Of a stretch of DNA of 64,000 bases, positions 50,626 to 59,817 are shown one piece after another (the stretch's first letter is position 1; each line of letters starts with the position of its first letter). The position numbers and the translations under genes are program-made. This DNA comes from JADJOY01 sp016713535 [NCBI: Deltaproteobacteria bacterium] (GTDB taxonomy: Bacteria; JADJOY01), in the NCBI GenBank assembly GCA_016713535.1, contig JADJOY010000027.1, positions 80,684-144,683 of the forward strand, in the 5' to 3' direction. The notes beneath the pieces are model-generated. The model worked only from the letters and a program-made list of their open reading frames with translations, was not told the DNA's origin and made no database searches.

Positions 50626-51417
50626 TCACGCTCGTCGCGCCGCGGGCGCCGCCGCGACCGTGATGCGCCCCGCGATCACGCGCAGCTCGCGCGTGAACGG
50701 ATGCTCCGGGTAGCGCGTGACGAACACCCCGCCGCTCGCCACCTCGACCATCTCGAGGTTGAGCGGCAGCACGCCCGCGACCTCGACGCCGAACGTCCGC
50801 GCCACGTCGACGCGCAGCTTCACCGCGTCGAGGCTGGGCGGGACCTTGTTCACGGTGAGCAGGATCTCGGGCACCTCGAGGCGGCGCGCGAGCTCGAGCG
50901 TGACCGCGGTGCCCTGGTAGTCCTGTGCGTCGGGACGCATGATCAGCACCAAGAGGTCCGAGATCGCGAGCGAGAGCAGCGTCTCCTCGTTGACGCCCGG
51001 GTGGGTGTCGATGAAGAGCAGGTCGAGCGCCAGGCTCTTGATCAGCGCGCGGAAGCCGTCGTTGAGGCGGCCCACGTCGTAGCCGTCGCGCAGCACGCGG
51101 CCGATCTCGTCGCTCTTGATGCTCGACGGCACCACGAAGAGCCGGCCCGCGACCGGCTCGACGCCGCCCTCGAGCACCGGCGTCACGTCGACCGCGGCCT
51201 CGTCGATGCGGCACGTCCCCCACAGGAAGTCGTTCAGGCAGCGCGGCGCCTGCGCCTCGTCGATGCCGAACAGCACGTGCACGCCCGGCGACTGGATGTC
51301 GGTGTCGACGATCGCCACGCGATAGCCCTGCTGGGCGCAGAGCGACGCCAGGTTGGCCGTGCTGTTCGACTTCCCGGTGCCTCCCCGGAAGGAATGCACC
51401 GACACGATGGTCGCCAT
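50626..51417 (-). CDS. MinD/ParA-like deviant Walker A ATPase
   Basis: A 263-aa P-loop ATPase. It starts [20 protein letters not shown] with the deviant Walker [10 protein letters not shown] (signature Lys at GGTGKS, although the usual first Lys is Arg12), [17 protein letters not shown] (A') and [21 protein letters not shown] (Walker B). Members position proteins or chromosome loci by ATP-dependent dimerisation and surface binding. It is 25 bp downstream of an FHA protein and 32 bp upstream of glutaminase. ParA-like ATPases next to FHA proteins occur in secretion or pilus (Tad) loci, but no such system is visible here. Confidence 0.92.
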   Translation of the reverse strand: MATIVSVHSFRGGTGKSNSTANLASLCAQQGYRVAIVDTDIQSPGVHVLFGIDEAQAPRCLNDFLWGTCRIDEAAVDVTPVLEGGVEPVAGRLFVVPSSIKSDEIGRVLRDGYDVGRLNDGFRALIKSLALDLLFIDTHPGVNEETLLSLAISDLLVLIMRPDAQDYQGTAVTLELARRLEVPEILLTVNKVPPSLDAVKLRVDVARTFGVEVAGVLPLNLEMVEVASGGVFVTRYPEHPFTRELRVIAGRITVAAAPAARRA

Positions 51418-51442
51418 CCTCAGAGCTCCCCGCCGTTCGGTC

Positions 51443-51934
51443 TCAATCGGATCGGTCCTTCCGCAACTGGCGCGCCTTGTCGAGGAGAGCCCGGAACGAG
51501 TCGGACTCCGCGATCGCGGCCACCTCCTTGGTCTTGAGCGCCTCGTCGATCTCGATGCGCTGCACGGGAAGCGAAGGCAGCGACATCGTCGGCAGGTCCG
51601 CCGGCAGCTCCGCGGCGGGCACCACCCGGAGCTCGGGCCCAGCCTGGCCGAGCTTGAACTGAAGGTTCTCGGTCACGCGCGCGATCATCACGGGCGCGCC
51701 ACCCACCAGGACGCCGCGCTGGCTCAGGCACACCAGGAGCCAGGTCCCCTCGCCGAAGCGCAGCTCGGCGTGCTGCCGCGACACGTACGGGTCGGCGACC
51801 GGGATCTCGCACTCCCGCGCCCGCCCGATGCGCGCCACCGGGCCCGTCACGTGCCAGCTCTGCACCGGCACGCCACGCGCGCGGTCGAGGAGCTGGACGA
51901 TCAGCGTGGGGGAGGGCTGGGGGTCGAGATCCAT
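51443..51934 (-). CDS. FHA domain protein
   Basis: A 163-aa protein with an N-terminal FHA domain, a phosphothreonine-binding module. The features are VARIGRARECEIPVADPYVS followed by RQHAELRFGEGTWLLV (the GR...S..H pattern). The C-terminal half is a short helical tail (EIDEALKTKEVAAIAESDSF). It is the first gene of the FHA-MinD-glutaminase transcript, whose promoter would lie in the divergent region with the GH-GT2 gene. A Ser/Thr kinase partner is not in the window. Confidence 0.92.
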   Translation of the reverse strand: MDLDPQPSPTLIVQLLDRARGVPVQSWHVTGPVARIGRARECEIPVADPYVSRQHAELRFGEGTWLLVCLSQRGVLVGGAPVMIARVTENLQFKLGQAGPELRVVPAAELPADLPTMSLPSLPVQRIEIDEALKTKEVAAIAESDSFRALLDKARQLRKDRSD

Positions 51935-52339
51935 CGCGAACCGGAGGGCGGGCGGAGGCCCGGGGACGCACGAGCACGATCCGTGCCGCGGTCGGGTAGG
52001 GCCTGCCCCGAGACGAGAGACCGCGCGTTTCACGCGCAATCGAGACGTCCGCGAGTCGTTCCCGCTGGCGCCCGCGGGTCGCCGCCGCGCCCATGGGACC
52101 ACCACCCCCACCCGAGCGGCGCCGGGGCGCCAGCGACCCCACCGAGGAACCGCGACGATCCGCGCGCGCTCACCCAGGCCGCCGCGAGGCCGGTGGACTT
52201 GGGCCCGCCGATGGCCCATTCTTCGGGGTCGGCGACCGCGGCGTTGCGCAACGCCGGTCGGCCGTTTCCACAGCTCGATCCGCCTTCCTCGTCGCGACTC
52301 GCCCGGCGCTCGCCCGCGTCGCCCGCCTGGAGACCATCG
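51935..52339. other. Divergent intergenic region, FHA / GH-GT2
   Basis: 405 bp between two divergent genes. No repeat, RNA or convincing short gene was recognised. Weakly supported upstream starts for the GH-GT2 gene exist within it (for example an ATG near 52210 giving MAHSSGSATAALRN), but the encoded residues are Arg/Pro/Ala-rich and not conserved-looking. Confidence 0.4.
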
Positions 52340-54904
52340 GTGAATCGCATCGTTCCGCGGGGAATGTTCCTCCACGAGGGCGAGGACAAGTTCTTCGTGA
52401 AGGGCTTCTCCTACGGCCCGTTCGCGCCCAACTCGAACGGCGAGCCGCTCCCCGATCCGCGCGGCGTCGAGCGCGACTTCGCGATCATGGCCGAGCTCGG
52501 CGCCAACACGGTGCGCGTCTACCACGTGCCGCCGCTGTGGTTCGCGGAGATCGCGGCGCGCTTCGGGCTCCGGCTGATGGTGGGCGTACCGTGGCAGCAG
52601 CACATCCGCTTCCTCGACGACGCCTCCACCCCGCGCGCGATCCGCGAGCGCATGGCCGACGCGGCCCACCGCCTGGGAGGCGGCAAGGCGCCGATGGTCT
52701 CGCTCCTCATCGGCAACGAGATCCCGCCCCAGGTGGTGCGCTGGTACGGGCCGGCGAAGGTCGAGCGCTTCCTGCGCGAGCTCCACGACACGGTGAAGCA
52801 GATCGATCCGGACCTGCTGGTGTCGTACGCGAACTTCCCGTCCACCGAGTACCTGGAGTGCGACTTCCTCGACTACGTGTCGTTCAACGTCTACCTGCAC
52901 CGCGAGAACGACTTCCGGAACTACGTCTGCCGGCTGCAGAACCTCGCCAGCTTCCGCCCGGTGGTCATCAGCGAGTTCGGCATGGACTCGATCCGCGAGG
53001 GCGACGAGCACCAGGCCGAGTTCATCGACCACACGCTGCGCGCGAGCTGGGAGACCGGGCTCGCCGGCACGGTGGTGTTCGCGTTCACCGACGAGTGGTT
53101 CACCGGCGGCTACGACGTCACCGACTGGGCGTTCGGCGCGGTGCGCCGCGATCGCACCCTCAAGCCCGCCGCCGAGGCGGTGCGCCGGCTCTTCACCAGC
53201 CGCGTCCCGCCCCCGCCCGACCCCGCCCCCAAGGTCTCGCTCGTCATCTGCGCCTACAACGCCGAGCGCACGCTGCGCGAGTGCCTCGAGTCGTTGTGGA
53301 AGATCACCTACCCGAACTACGAGGTGATCATCGTCGACGACGGCTCGACCGACCGCACCAAGGCGATCGCCCAGGAGTACCCCGAGTTCAAGCTGATCTC
53401 CCACGAGAACCGCGGGCTCTCGGTGGCACGGAACGAAGGTGCGCTCGCCGGCACCGGTGACATCGTCGCCTACACCGACTCCGACTGCGCGGTCGATCCG
53501 GACTGGATGACCCACCACGTCCACCAGCTCGTCCGCGGCGGCTGGGCGGCGGTGGGCGGCCCCAACCTGCCGCCTCCCGAGGAGGACTGGGTGACCGAGG
53601 CGGTGGCGCGGGCACCCGGCGGACCCACCCACATCCTGCTCACCGACCGCGAGGCCGAGCACATCCCCGGCTGCAACATGATGTTCTGGAAGAAGCACCT
53701 GGTGGACGTCGGGCTCTTCGACGCGGCCTTCACCGCGGCGGGCGACGACGTCGACCTGTGCTGGCGGCTCCAGAACCAGGGCCACAAGATCGGCTTCTCG
53801 CCGGCGGCGCTGGTGTGGCACCGCCGCCGCAGCACCGTGAGCGCCTACCTCAAGTAGCAGAAGGGCTACGGGCTCGCGGAGGGGATGCTCTATTTCAAGC
53901 ACCCGCTGCGCTTCAACCGCCTGGGCCAGTCGCGCTGGCTGGGCCGCATCTACAGCGACCTCGGCACCGGCATCTTGTCGCGCCGCCCGATCATCTACTC
54001 GGGCCCGTTCGGCGCGGGGCTCTTCCAGACCCTCTACGAGCCGCCCGCGGGCCTGCTCGCGTACCTGCCGGCGAGCCTCGAGTGGAACCTGGCGTGGCTC
54101 ATGTTCCTCGCCATCTCGCTCTTCGGCTACCTGCAGGGCGAGCCCTTCCCGATGCTGCTGCTCACCGGGCTCGCGCTCGCCACGGTGTCGATCGGCCAGG
54201 CGCTCAAGGTGGGCTTCACCGCCGACGTCGACGGTCTGCCACCGCTCCGCGCGCGGCTCCTGATCGCGTACCTCAACTACATGGGCCCGCTGGTGCGCGG
54301 CATCGCGCGCCACAAGTACCGCACCAAGCGCCTCGCGGGCGTCGACCAGGTGCCCTGGCCCAGCCCGCGCCAGAAGCCCACCATCGACTGGCTCGGCCGG
54401 CGGCTCACGGTCTGGTACTGGGACGAGACCGGCATGGAGAAGGAAGAGCTGCTCTCGCGAGTGGCGTGGTTCCTGCGCCTGCGCAAGTACTTCGTGGTCG
54501 AGGACAACGGCTGGAACCCGTGGGACCTGCGCGTCTACCGTGGGGTGTGGACGCGCGCCGAGGTGCGCGCGCTGTGCGAGAACCACGGCGGGCTGAAGCG
54601 CCAGGTGGACGTGGAGGTGCGGCTGCGCACCAGCGGCTGGGCGAAGTTCGTGCTCGCGCTCTTCCCGCTCACCATCGGCCTCACCGCGATGGTCCAGGAC
54701 TGGCGCACCGCGCTGCTCGCCGGCATCGCGACCTTCGCCTCGGCGGTCTTCATCGCCGCCGAGCAGGTCGAGCTGGGGCGCGAGCTCTTCCGGGTGGTCG
54801 AGGTGGTGGCGGCGCAGATCCCGCTGCTTCCGCCGCCGCGCTTCGGGCGCGAGGCCAAGTCGACCCACGTGCGCGGAAGCGAGCCGGCCTCCACCGCCGC
54901 GTGA
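52340..54904 (+). CDS. Glycoside hydrolase-like / family 2 glycosyltransferase fusion, interrupted by TAG
   Basis: In the literal sequence the gene ends at a TAG at 53855-53857 (codon 506), but the same frame continues to a stop at 54902-54904 with excellent protein character. The site reads YLK-stop-QKGYGLAEG, where relatives have a Gln in '(Q)QxGYGxAE', so it is probably CAG changed to TAG. Residues ~1-290 are a TIM-barrel glycoside hydrolase-like domain (LIGNEIPPQVVRWYG and VISEFGMDS give two possible catalytic Glu). Residues ~295-510 are a GT2 domain (VICAYNAERTLRECLESLW, DDGSTDRT, YTDSDCAVDPDW, GDDVDLCWRLQNQGH). The C-terminal half has hydrophobic spans. An envelope or exopolysaccharide synthase is likely, with the ABC exporter 8 bp downstream. 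The GTG start at 52340 is a judgement. Confidence 0.85.
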
Positions 54905-54911
54905 GCGCCCG

Positions 54912-56714
54912 ATGAGCGGCGACGCGCCACGCCCTCGCCGCCCGTTCGCCGTCCACGCGCGGCTGCTGCGCTACCTCGGGCCGCACTCCGCGCGCTTCGG
55001 CGCGATCTTGCTCCAGCTCGCGGTGGTGTCGGTGCTCGGGCTGGCGCGGCCATGGCCGCTCAAGCTCGCCGTCGACCACGTCTTCGGCGCCATGGGCGGC
55101 CTGCCGGCTTGGCTACCGGCCGAACGCTCCACGCTCTTCGCGGTGCTGATCGGGGCGTCGCTGCTGATCGAGACCATCCCCGCATGGTGGGGCGTGTGGC
55201 TCAACTGGCAGACGATCGGCCTCGGCCAGCGGCTGGTGAACGACTTCCGCGCCGACACCGTCCAGCACCTGCACCGCCTGTCGCTGCTCTTCTTCACCCG
55301 CCATCCGCCCGACGACCTCGTCTACCGGCTCACCGCCAACACCTTCTCGGTGCAGTCGATCACCATGGGCGGGCTCTACCCGCTCGGCAGCGCGCTGCTG
55401 ACGCTCGGCGGGATGCTCGCGATCATGCTGCGCCTCGACTGGCGGCTCACGCTGGTGTCGATCGCGGTGCTGCCGTTCTTCGCGGTGATCATCCGCTCGA
55501 TGTCGGTGGTGGTCGGCCCGCGCGCGACGCGCCTCGCCGAGAGCGAGAGCCAGCTCCTCTCGGAGGCGCAGCGCGGCGTGCGGGCGGTGCACCTGGTGCA
55601 GGCGTTCACCGCGGAAGACGACGAGGTGCGCCGCTTCATGGCGCAGAGCGAGCGCACCCTCGAGCAGGCGCTCAAGCTCTACACGCTGCAGACGCTGTAC
55701 TCGTCGGCCACCACCACCGTCGCCGCGGTCGGCACCGTGGCGGTCCTCTACGTGGGCGGCGGCGCGGTCATGGCGGGGCGGCTCACCGTCGGCGACCTGC
55801 TGGTCTTCCTCTCCTACCTCGCCTCGCTCTACGGGCCGATCAATTCGATCGTCCAGACCTTCTCCACGATCCAGGCCGCGGCGGCGCAGGCACAGCGGGT
55901 GTTCGAGGTCCTCGACTCCGAGCCCGAGGTCGGTAGCCGACCCGGCGCCAAGGTGGTGAGCGCGCCGCGCGGCGCGGTGCAGTTCGAGAACGTGCGCTTC
56001 CGCTACCCCGCGGCGAGCGAGCTCGCGCTCGTCGACGTGAGCTTCGAGGTGCCGGGCGGCACGTCGGTGGCGCTGGTCGGCCCGACCGGCGCGGGCAAGA
56101 CCACCTTGTGCTCGATGATCGTGCGCTTCTTCGACCCCGTCGAAGGCACGGTGCGCTTCGACGGCGTCGACCTCCGCGACCTCGACCTCAAGAGCTACCG
56201 GAGGCGCCTCGCGGTGGTGCCGCAGTCGCCGCTGCTCTTCCACGCCACCGTGAACCAGAACCTCCTCTACGGCCGCCCGGACGCGAGCCGTGAGCAGGTG
56301 CTGCGCGCGGCGCACGCGGCCGAGGCGGCGGGGTTCATCGAGAAGCTGCCGCACGGCTACGACACCGTGATCGGCCCCGACGGCGTGCAGCTCTCGCTCG
56401 GCCAGCAGCAGCGCCTCACGATCGCGCGGGCGCTGCTGCGCGACCCCACGGTGCTGATCCTCGACGAGCCCACCGCCTCCCTCGACGCCGAGACCGAGCG
56501 CTCGGTGATCCACGGCATCGAGACGCTGATGAAGGGGCGCACCACGTTCGTGATCGCGCACCGCCTCTCCACCGTGCGGCGCGCAGACCTGATCCTGGTG
56601 CTCGAGAACGGGCGGATCGTCCAGCGCGGCACCTTCGACGAGCTCCGCGCCGTGCCTGGCCTCTTCCAGCGCCTCGTCGAAGCCCAGTTCGAGGAAGACA
56701 CGGCGCCGCGGTAG
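54912..56714 (+). CDS. ABC-type exporter, fused permease-ATPase (half transporter)
   Basis: A 600-aa half transporter. Six membrane spans (residues ~28-330) are followed by the nucleotide-binding domain: Walker A VGPTGAGKTT (around residue 395), Q-loop VVPQSPLLF, signature LSLGQQQR (in place of LSGGQ), Walker B LILDEPTASLD and the H-loop VIAHRLSTV. It is of the MsbA/lipid-exporter type that works as a homodimer. It starts 8 bp after the stop of the GH-GT2 gene, so it probably exports the polymer or lipid-linked glycan made there. Confidence 0.93.
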   Translation: MSGDAPRPRRPFAVHARLLRYLGPHSARFGAILLQLAVVSVLGLARPWPLKLAVDHVFGAMGGLPAWLPAERSTLFAVLIGASLLIETIPAWWGVWLNWQTIGLGQRLVNDFRADTVQHLHRLSLLFFTRHPPDDLVYRLTANTFSVQSITMGGLYPLGSALLTLGGMLAIMLRLDWRLTLVSIAVLPFFAVIIRSMSVVVGPRATRLAESESQLLSEAQRGVRAVHLVQAFTAEDDEVRRFMAQSERTLEQALKLYTLQTLYSSATTTVAAVGTVAVLYVGGGAVMAGRLTVGDLLVFLSYLASLYGPINSIVQTFSTIQAAAAQAQRVFEVLDSEPEVGSRPGAKVVSAPRGAVQFENVRFRYPAASELALVDVSFEVPGGTSVALVGPTGAGKTTLCSMIVRFFDPVEGTVRFDGVDLRDLDLKSYRRRLAVVPQSPLLFHATVNQNLLYGRPDASREQVLRAAHAAEAAGFIEKLPHGYDTVIGPDGVQLSLGQQQRLTIARALLRDPTVLILDEPTASLDAETERSVIHGIETLMKGRTTFVIAHRLSTVRRADLILVLENGRIVQRGTFDELRAVPGLFQRLVEAQFEEDTAPR

Positions 56715-56811
56715 AGCGGATCGATCCCCCTCGGGCGGGCACGCGTCGGATGGTGCGTGGATCGCTGGCGGCCGACGGAGAGCCTGTGAAGAAACCGCGC
56801 GAGGGCGGAGC

Positions 56812-56900
56812 GCCGCGGGGGGACGGAGCCCCCCGCGCTACGAAGACCTCGTAGCGACGGGGGTTCCGAGAGCGACCCACACGGAAAAATTCACAGCCCG
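56812..56900 (-). repeat. Dispersed three-hairpin element, inverted copy
   Basis: The stems CGCGGGGGG/CCCCCCGCG at 56812-56836, a CTACGA/TCGTAG-type pair (56837-56854) and ACGGGGG stem with a truncated partner (GACGGGGGTTCC) are followed by the reverse complement of the GTGAATCTTTCC leader near 56884-56895. It is the same element as at 16, 32 and 45 kb, slightly damaged in the last hairpin. Confidence 0.8.
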
Positions 56901-56929
56901 GGAGCGGCCGCGTGTCGCCGGTCGCGCGA

Positions 56930-58165
56930 CGCGCGACCCTCCAACCCGGGGCGGTCGGGGAGGGGCACGCGTCGCGTGCCCGGCGATACGACCTGGCGTA
57001 AGTATCGCCGCGGGCGCGGATCCCTGCTCGATCCAGGTCGTACAGGGATCGACGGCATCGGCGACGGTGCGTCGTCGCGTAGCGCCGGTCGCGCAACGCG
57101 CGACCCTCCGGCTCGGGGCGTCCGGGAGGGGCACGCGTCGCGTGCCCGGCGACACGGTCGAGCGGGGGCATCGCCGCCGCCGCGGATCGCCGCCGGATCA
57201 AGGCCGAACAGGGATCGACGGCATCGACGGTGGTGCGTCGTCGCTTAGCGCCGGTCGCGCAACGCGCGACCCTCCGGCCAGGGCGTCGGGACGCGTCGCG
57301 CCCGGCGATACGACCTGGCGTGGGTATCGCCGCGGGCGCGGATCCCTGCTCGATCCAGGTCGTACAGGGATCGACGGCATCGGCGACGGTGCGTCATCGC
57401 GTGTCGCCGGTCGCGCGACGCGCGACCCTCCGGCCCGGGGCGTCCGGGAGGGCACGCGTCGCGTGCCCGGCGATACGACCTGGCGTGGGTATCGCCGCGG
57501 GCGCGGATCCCTGCTCGATCCAGGTCGTACAGGGATCGACGGCATCGGCGACGGTGCGTCATCGCGTGTCGCCGGTCGCGCGACGCGCGACCCTCCGGCC
57601 CGGGGCGTCCGGGAGGGGCACGCGTCGCGTGCCCGGCGACACGGTCGAGCGTGGGCATCGCCGCGGGCGCGGATCCCTGCTCGATCCAGGTCGTACAGGG
57701 ATCGACGGCATCGGCGGCGGTGCGTCGTCGCGTCGCGGTCGCGCAACGCGCGACCCTCCGCCGGGCGCCGGGAGGGCACGCGTCGCGTGCCCGGCAACGC
57801 CGCGGGTATCGCCGCGGGCGCGGACCCTCCGGCCCGGGGCGTCCGGGAGGGGCACGCGTCGCGTGCCCGGCGATACGACCTGGCGTGGGTATCGCCGCGG
57901 GCGCGGATCCCTGCTCGATCCAGGTCGTACAGGGATCGACGGCATCGGCGACGGTGCGTCATCGCGGCGCCGGTCGCGCGACGCGCGACCCTCCGGCCGG
58001 GGGGGGGGGCGCGTCGCGGCCCGGCGATACGACCTGGCGGGGGTATGCCGGGCGCGGATCCTGCTCGATCCAGGTCGTACAGGGATCGACGGCATCGGCG
58101 ACGGTGCGTCATCGCGTGTCGCCGGTCGCGCGACGCGCGACCCTCCAACCCGGGGCGGTCGGGGA
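56930..58165. repeat. Seven-copy ~166-bp palindromic array
   Basis: The palindrome GGGCACGCG-T-CGCGTGCCC occurs at about 56964, 57130, 57451, 57617, 57775 and 57851, with degenerate copies near 57290 and 58015. The basic period is 166 bp, with one 76-bp short unit. Each unit also carries GGTCGCGCG-A-CGCGCGACC followed by CCTCCGG and the spacer GATCCAGGTCGTACAGGGAT. It fills the 1.4-kb gap between the convergent ABC exporter and a small - strand gene. Open frames across it encode only repeated Arg-rich peptides. Confidence 0.93.
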
Positions 58166-58183
58166 GGCCGCGGGGCGACCGGA

Positions 58184-58543
58184 TCAATCGTCGTCGTCGT
58201 CGATGCCCTCGAAGGCCCGCAGCTCCTCGTGGAGCTGGATCCCCGACTCGAGGTGCGCGAGCAACCGGGGTGAGACCGCGGTGCGGTCGAGCGCGCGCGA
58301 GGCGATCGCGTGGCTCACCGCGCTCTCGGGCGAGCGGTAGGCGTAGCGCTTGTAGATCTCGCGATTCACGCCGTCGTGGAAATCGTGGATCTGGTCGATC
58401 AGCTTGGCGGCGCTGAGCCGCCCCTTGCGCCACGCCTCGAACGCATCGGCGAGCGGCCCGAGCGCTTGCGCGAGCTCGGCGTCGTGCGCCCGCTTCGCCA
58501 CCTCGCGCAGCTCGCGACGTAAGGACTTCGGGACCTCGGCCAT
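58184..58543 (-). CDS. Hypothetical helical protein, 119 aa
   Basis: A 119-aa soluble, helix-rich protein. The Met at 58543 is chosen because GAGGAGG lies 6-7 bp upstream. It starts MAEVPKSLRRELREVAKRAH and contains LADAFEAWRKGRLSAAKLID, IHDFHDGVNREIYKRYAYR and ends in GIDDDDD. The pattern 'FHDGxxRELYxRY' reads like a conserved family of small uncharacterised proteins. The acidic C-terminus is notable. It is transcribed towards the 166-bp array and away from the glycosyltransferase pair. Confidence 0.75.
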   Translation of the reverse strand: MAEVPKSLRRELREVAKRAHDAELAQALGPLADAFEAWRKGRLSAAKLIDQIHDFHDGVNREIYKRYAYRSPESAVSHAIASRALDRTAVSPRLLAHLESGIQLHEELRAFEGIDDDDD

Positions 58544-58600
58544 CGGGACCTCCTCGGCTGGGGACATCACCCCGGCGGGTGAGGCAGACTCGGCTGGATC

Positions 58601-59803
58601 ATGGCTCGCCCGCTGCGCATCGTCACCACCGGCCTGGCGGCGACGTATCCGCTCGGCGGTGTCTTCTGGGACTACCTGCAGTACCCGCTCGGCTTCCAGC
58701 GCCTCGGCCACGAGGTGCTCTACCTCGAGGACACCGGGCGCTGGTGCTACGACGCGGAGGCGCAGACCTTCGTCGAGGGCGGCGCCGCCAACGCGCGCTT
58801 CCTCGCCCGCGAGATCGCGCGCCTCGATCCGTCACTCGCCGAGCGCTGGTTCTTCCGCGACGGCACCGGCGCCACCTTCGGCCAGCCGTGGGCGGACGTA
58901 CGCCGCTTCGTCCGCGAGGCCGACCTCTTCTTGCACATCTCTGCGTCGTGCTGGATGCGCGACGAGTACTGGACCTCGGGGGTGGTCGCGTTCATCGACT
59001 CCGACCCGATGTACACGCAGGCGTCCGTGCCGGGGTACGTGGCCGGCACCATCGGCGCGGAGGAGCGCGCGCGCGTCGACATGTTGCGCCGCCACCACCT
59101 CCACTTCACGTTCGGCGAGAACGTCGGCGCGCCGGGCTGCAAGGTGCCGACGGCGCTCTTCGACTGGCTGCCCACCCGCCAGCCGATCGTCCTCGACTGC
59201 TTCGAGGGCGCCGCCCGGCCGCTCGCGAGCCGCCGCCGCGTGCTCACCACCGTCGCGAGCTGGGAGCCGCACGCGAAGCCGCTGGTGGTCGAGGACGTGC
59301 GCTACTTCGGGAAGAGCGCCGAGTTCGAACGCTTCCTCGGCGTGCCGGCGCGCGCGGCGCTGCCGATCGAGGTGGCGCTCTCCGGCCCCGCGCCGCGCGA
59401 CCACCTGCGCGCCCACGGCTTCCAGCTCGTCGACCCCGCCGGCGTGTCGGGCGACGGCTGGGTCTACCGCGACTACCTCGCCGACTCGTTCGCCGAGTGG
59501 AGCGTCGCCAAGCACGCCTACGCCGCGAGCAAGAGCGGCTGGTTCTCGTGCCGCTCCGCCTGCTACCTGGCGCTCGGCGTGCCGGTGATCGTCGAGGACA
59601 CGGGGTTCGGCGCGGCGATCCCCACCGGCGCGGGCGTGCTGGCGTTCGACTCGCCGGACGAGAGCGTCGACGCCATCGCGCGCGTGGAGCGCGAGCCCGA
59701 GCGCCACGCCGCCGCGGCGCTGGCGGTGGCGCGCTCCCACTTCGACGCGCGCACCGTGCTCGGCGCGCTCCTCGAGCGCGCCCTCGGCGCGCGGCGCGGC
59801 TGA
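58601..59803 (+). CDS. Glycosyltransferase (GT-B fold), first of a tandem paralogue pair
   Basis: A 400-aa GT-B-type glycosyltransferase. The N-terminal Rossmann half begins IVTTGLAATYPLGGVFWDYL (substrate-binding loop PLGG), followed by GFQRLGHEVLYLEDT. The C-terminal half has WSVAKHAYAASKSGWFSCRS followed by ACYLALGVPVIVEDTGFG, the nucleotide-sugar-binding section with the Glu of the EDTGFG motif. The next gene is its paralogue in the same orientation, 14 bp away. Likely acts in the envelope glycan pathway of the ABC/GH-GT2 region, as an inference from position. Confidence 0.85.
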   Translation: MARPLRIVTTGLAATYPLGGVFWDYLQYPLGFQRLGHEVLYLEDTGRWCYDAEAQTFVEGGAANARFLAREIARLDPSLAERWFFRDGTGATFGQPWADVRRFVREADLFLHISASCWMRDEYWTSGVVAFIDSDPMYTQASVPGYVAGTIGAEERARVDMLRRHHLHFTFGENVGAPGCKVPTALFDWLPTRQPIVLDCFEGAARPLASRRRVLTTVASWEPHAKPLVVEDVRYFGKSAEFERFLGVPARAALPIEVALSGPAPRDHLRAHGFQLVDPAGVSGDGWVYRDYLADSFAEWSVAKHAYAASKSGWFSCRSACYLALGVPVIVEDTGFGAAIPTGAGVLAFDSPDESVDAIARVEREPERHAAAALAVARSHFDARTVLGALLERALGARRG

Positions 59804-59817
59804 CCGGGCCCGCGACC

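Noticed and set aside
57067-58416. Long open frames over the 166-bp array
   Set aside because: Same reason: repeated RRARDACPS-like peptides follow the DNA repeat, not a protein.
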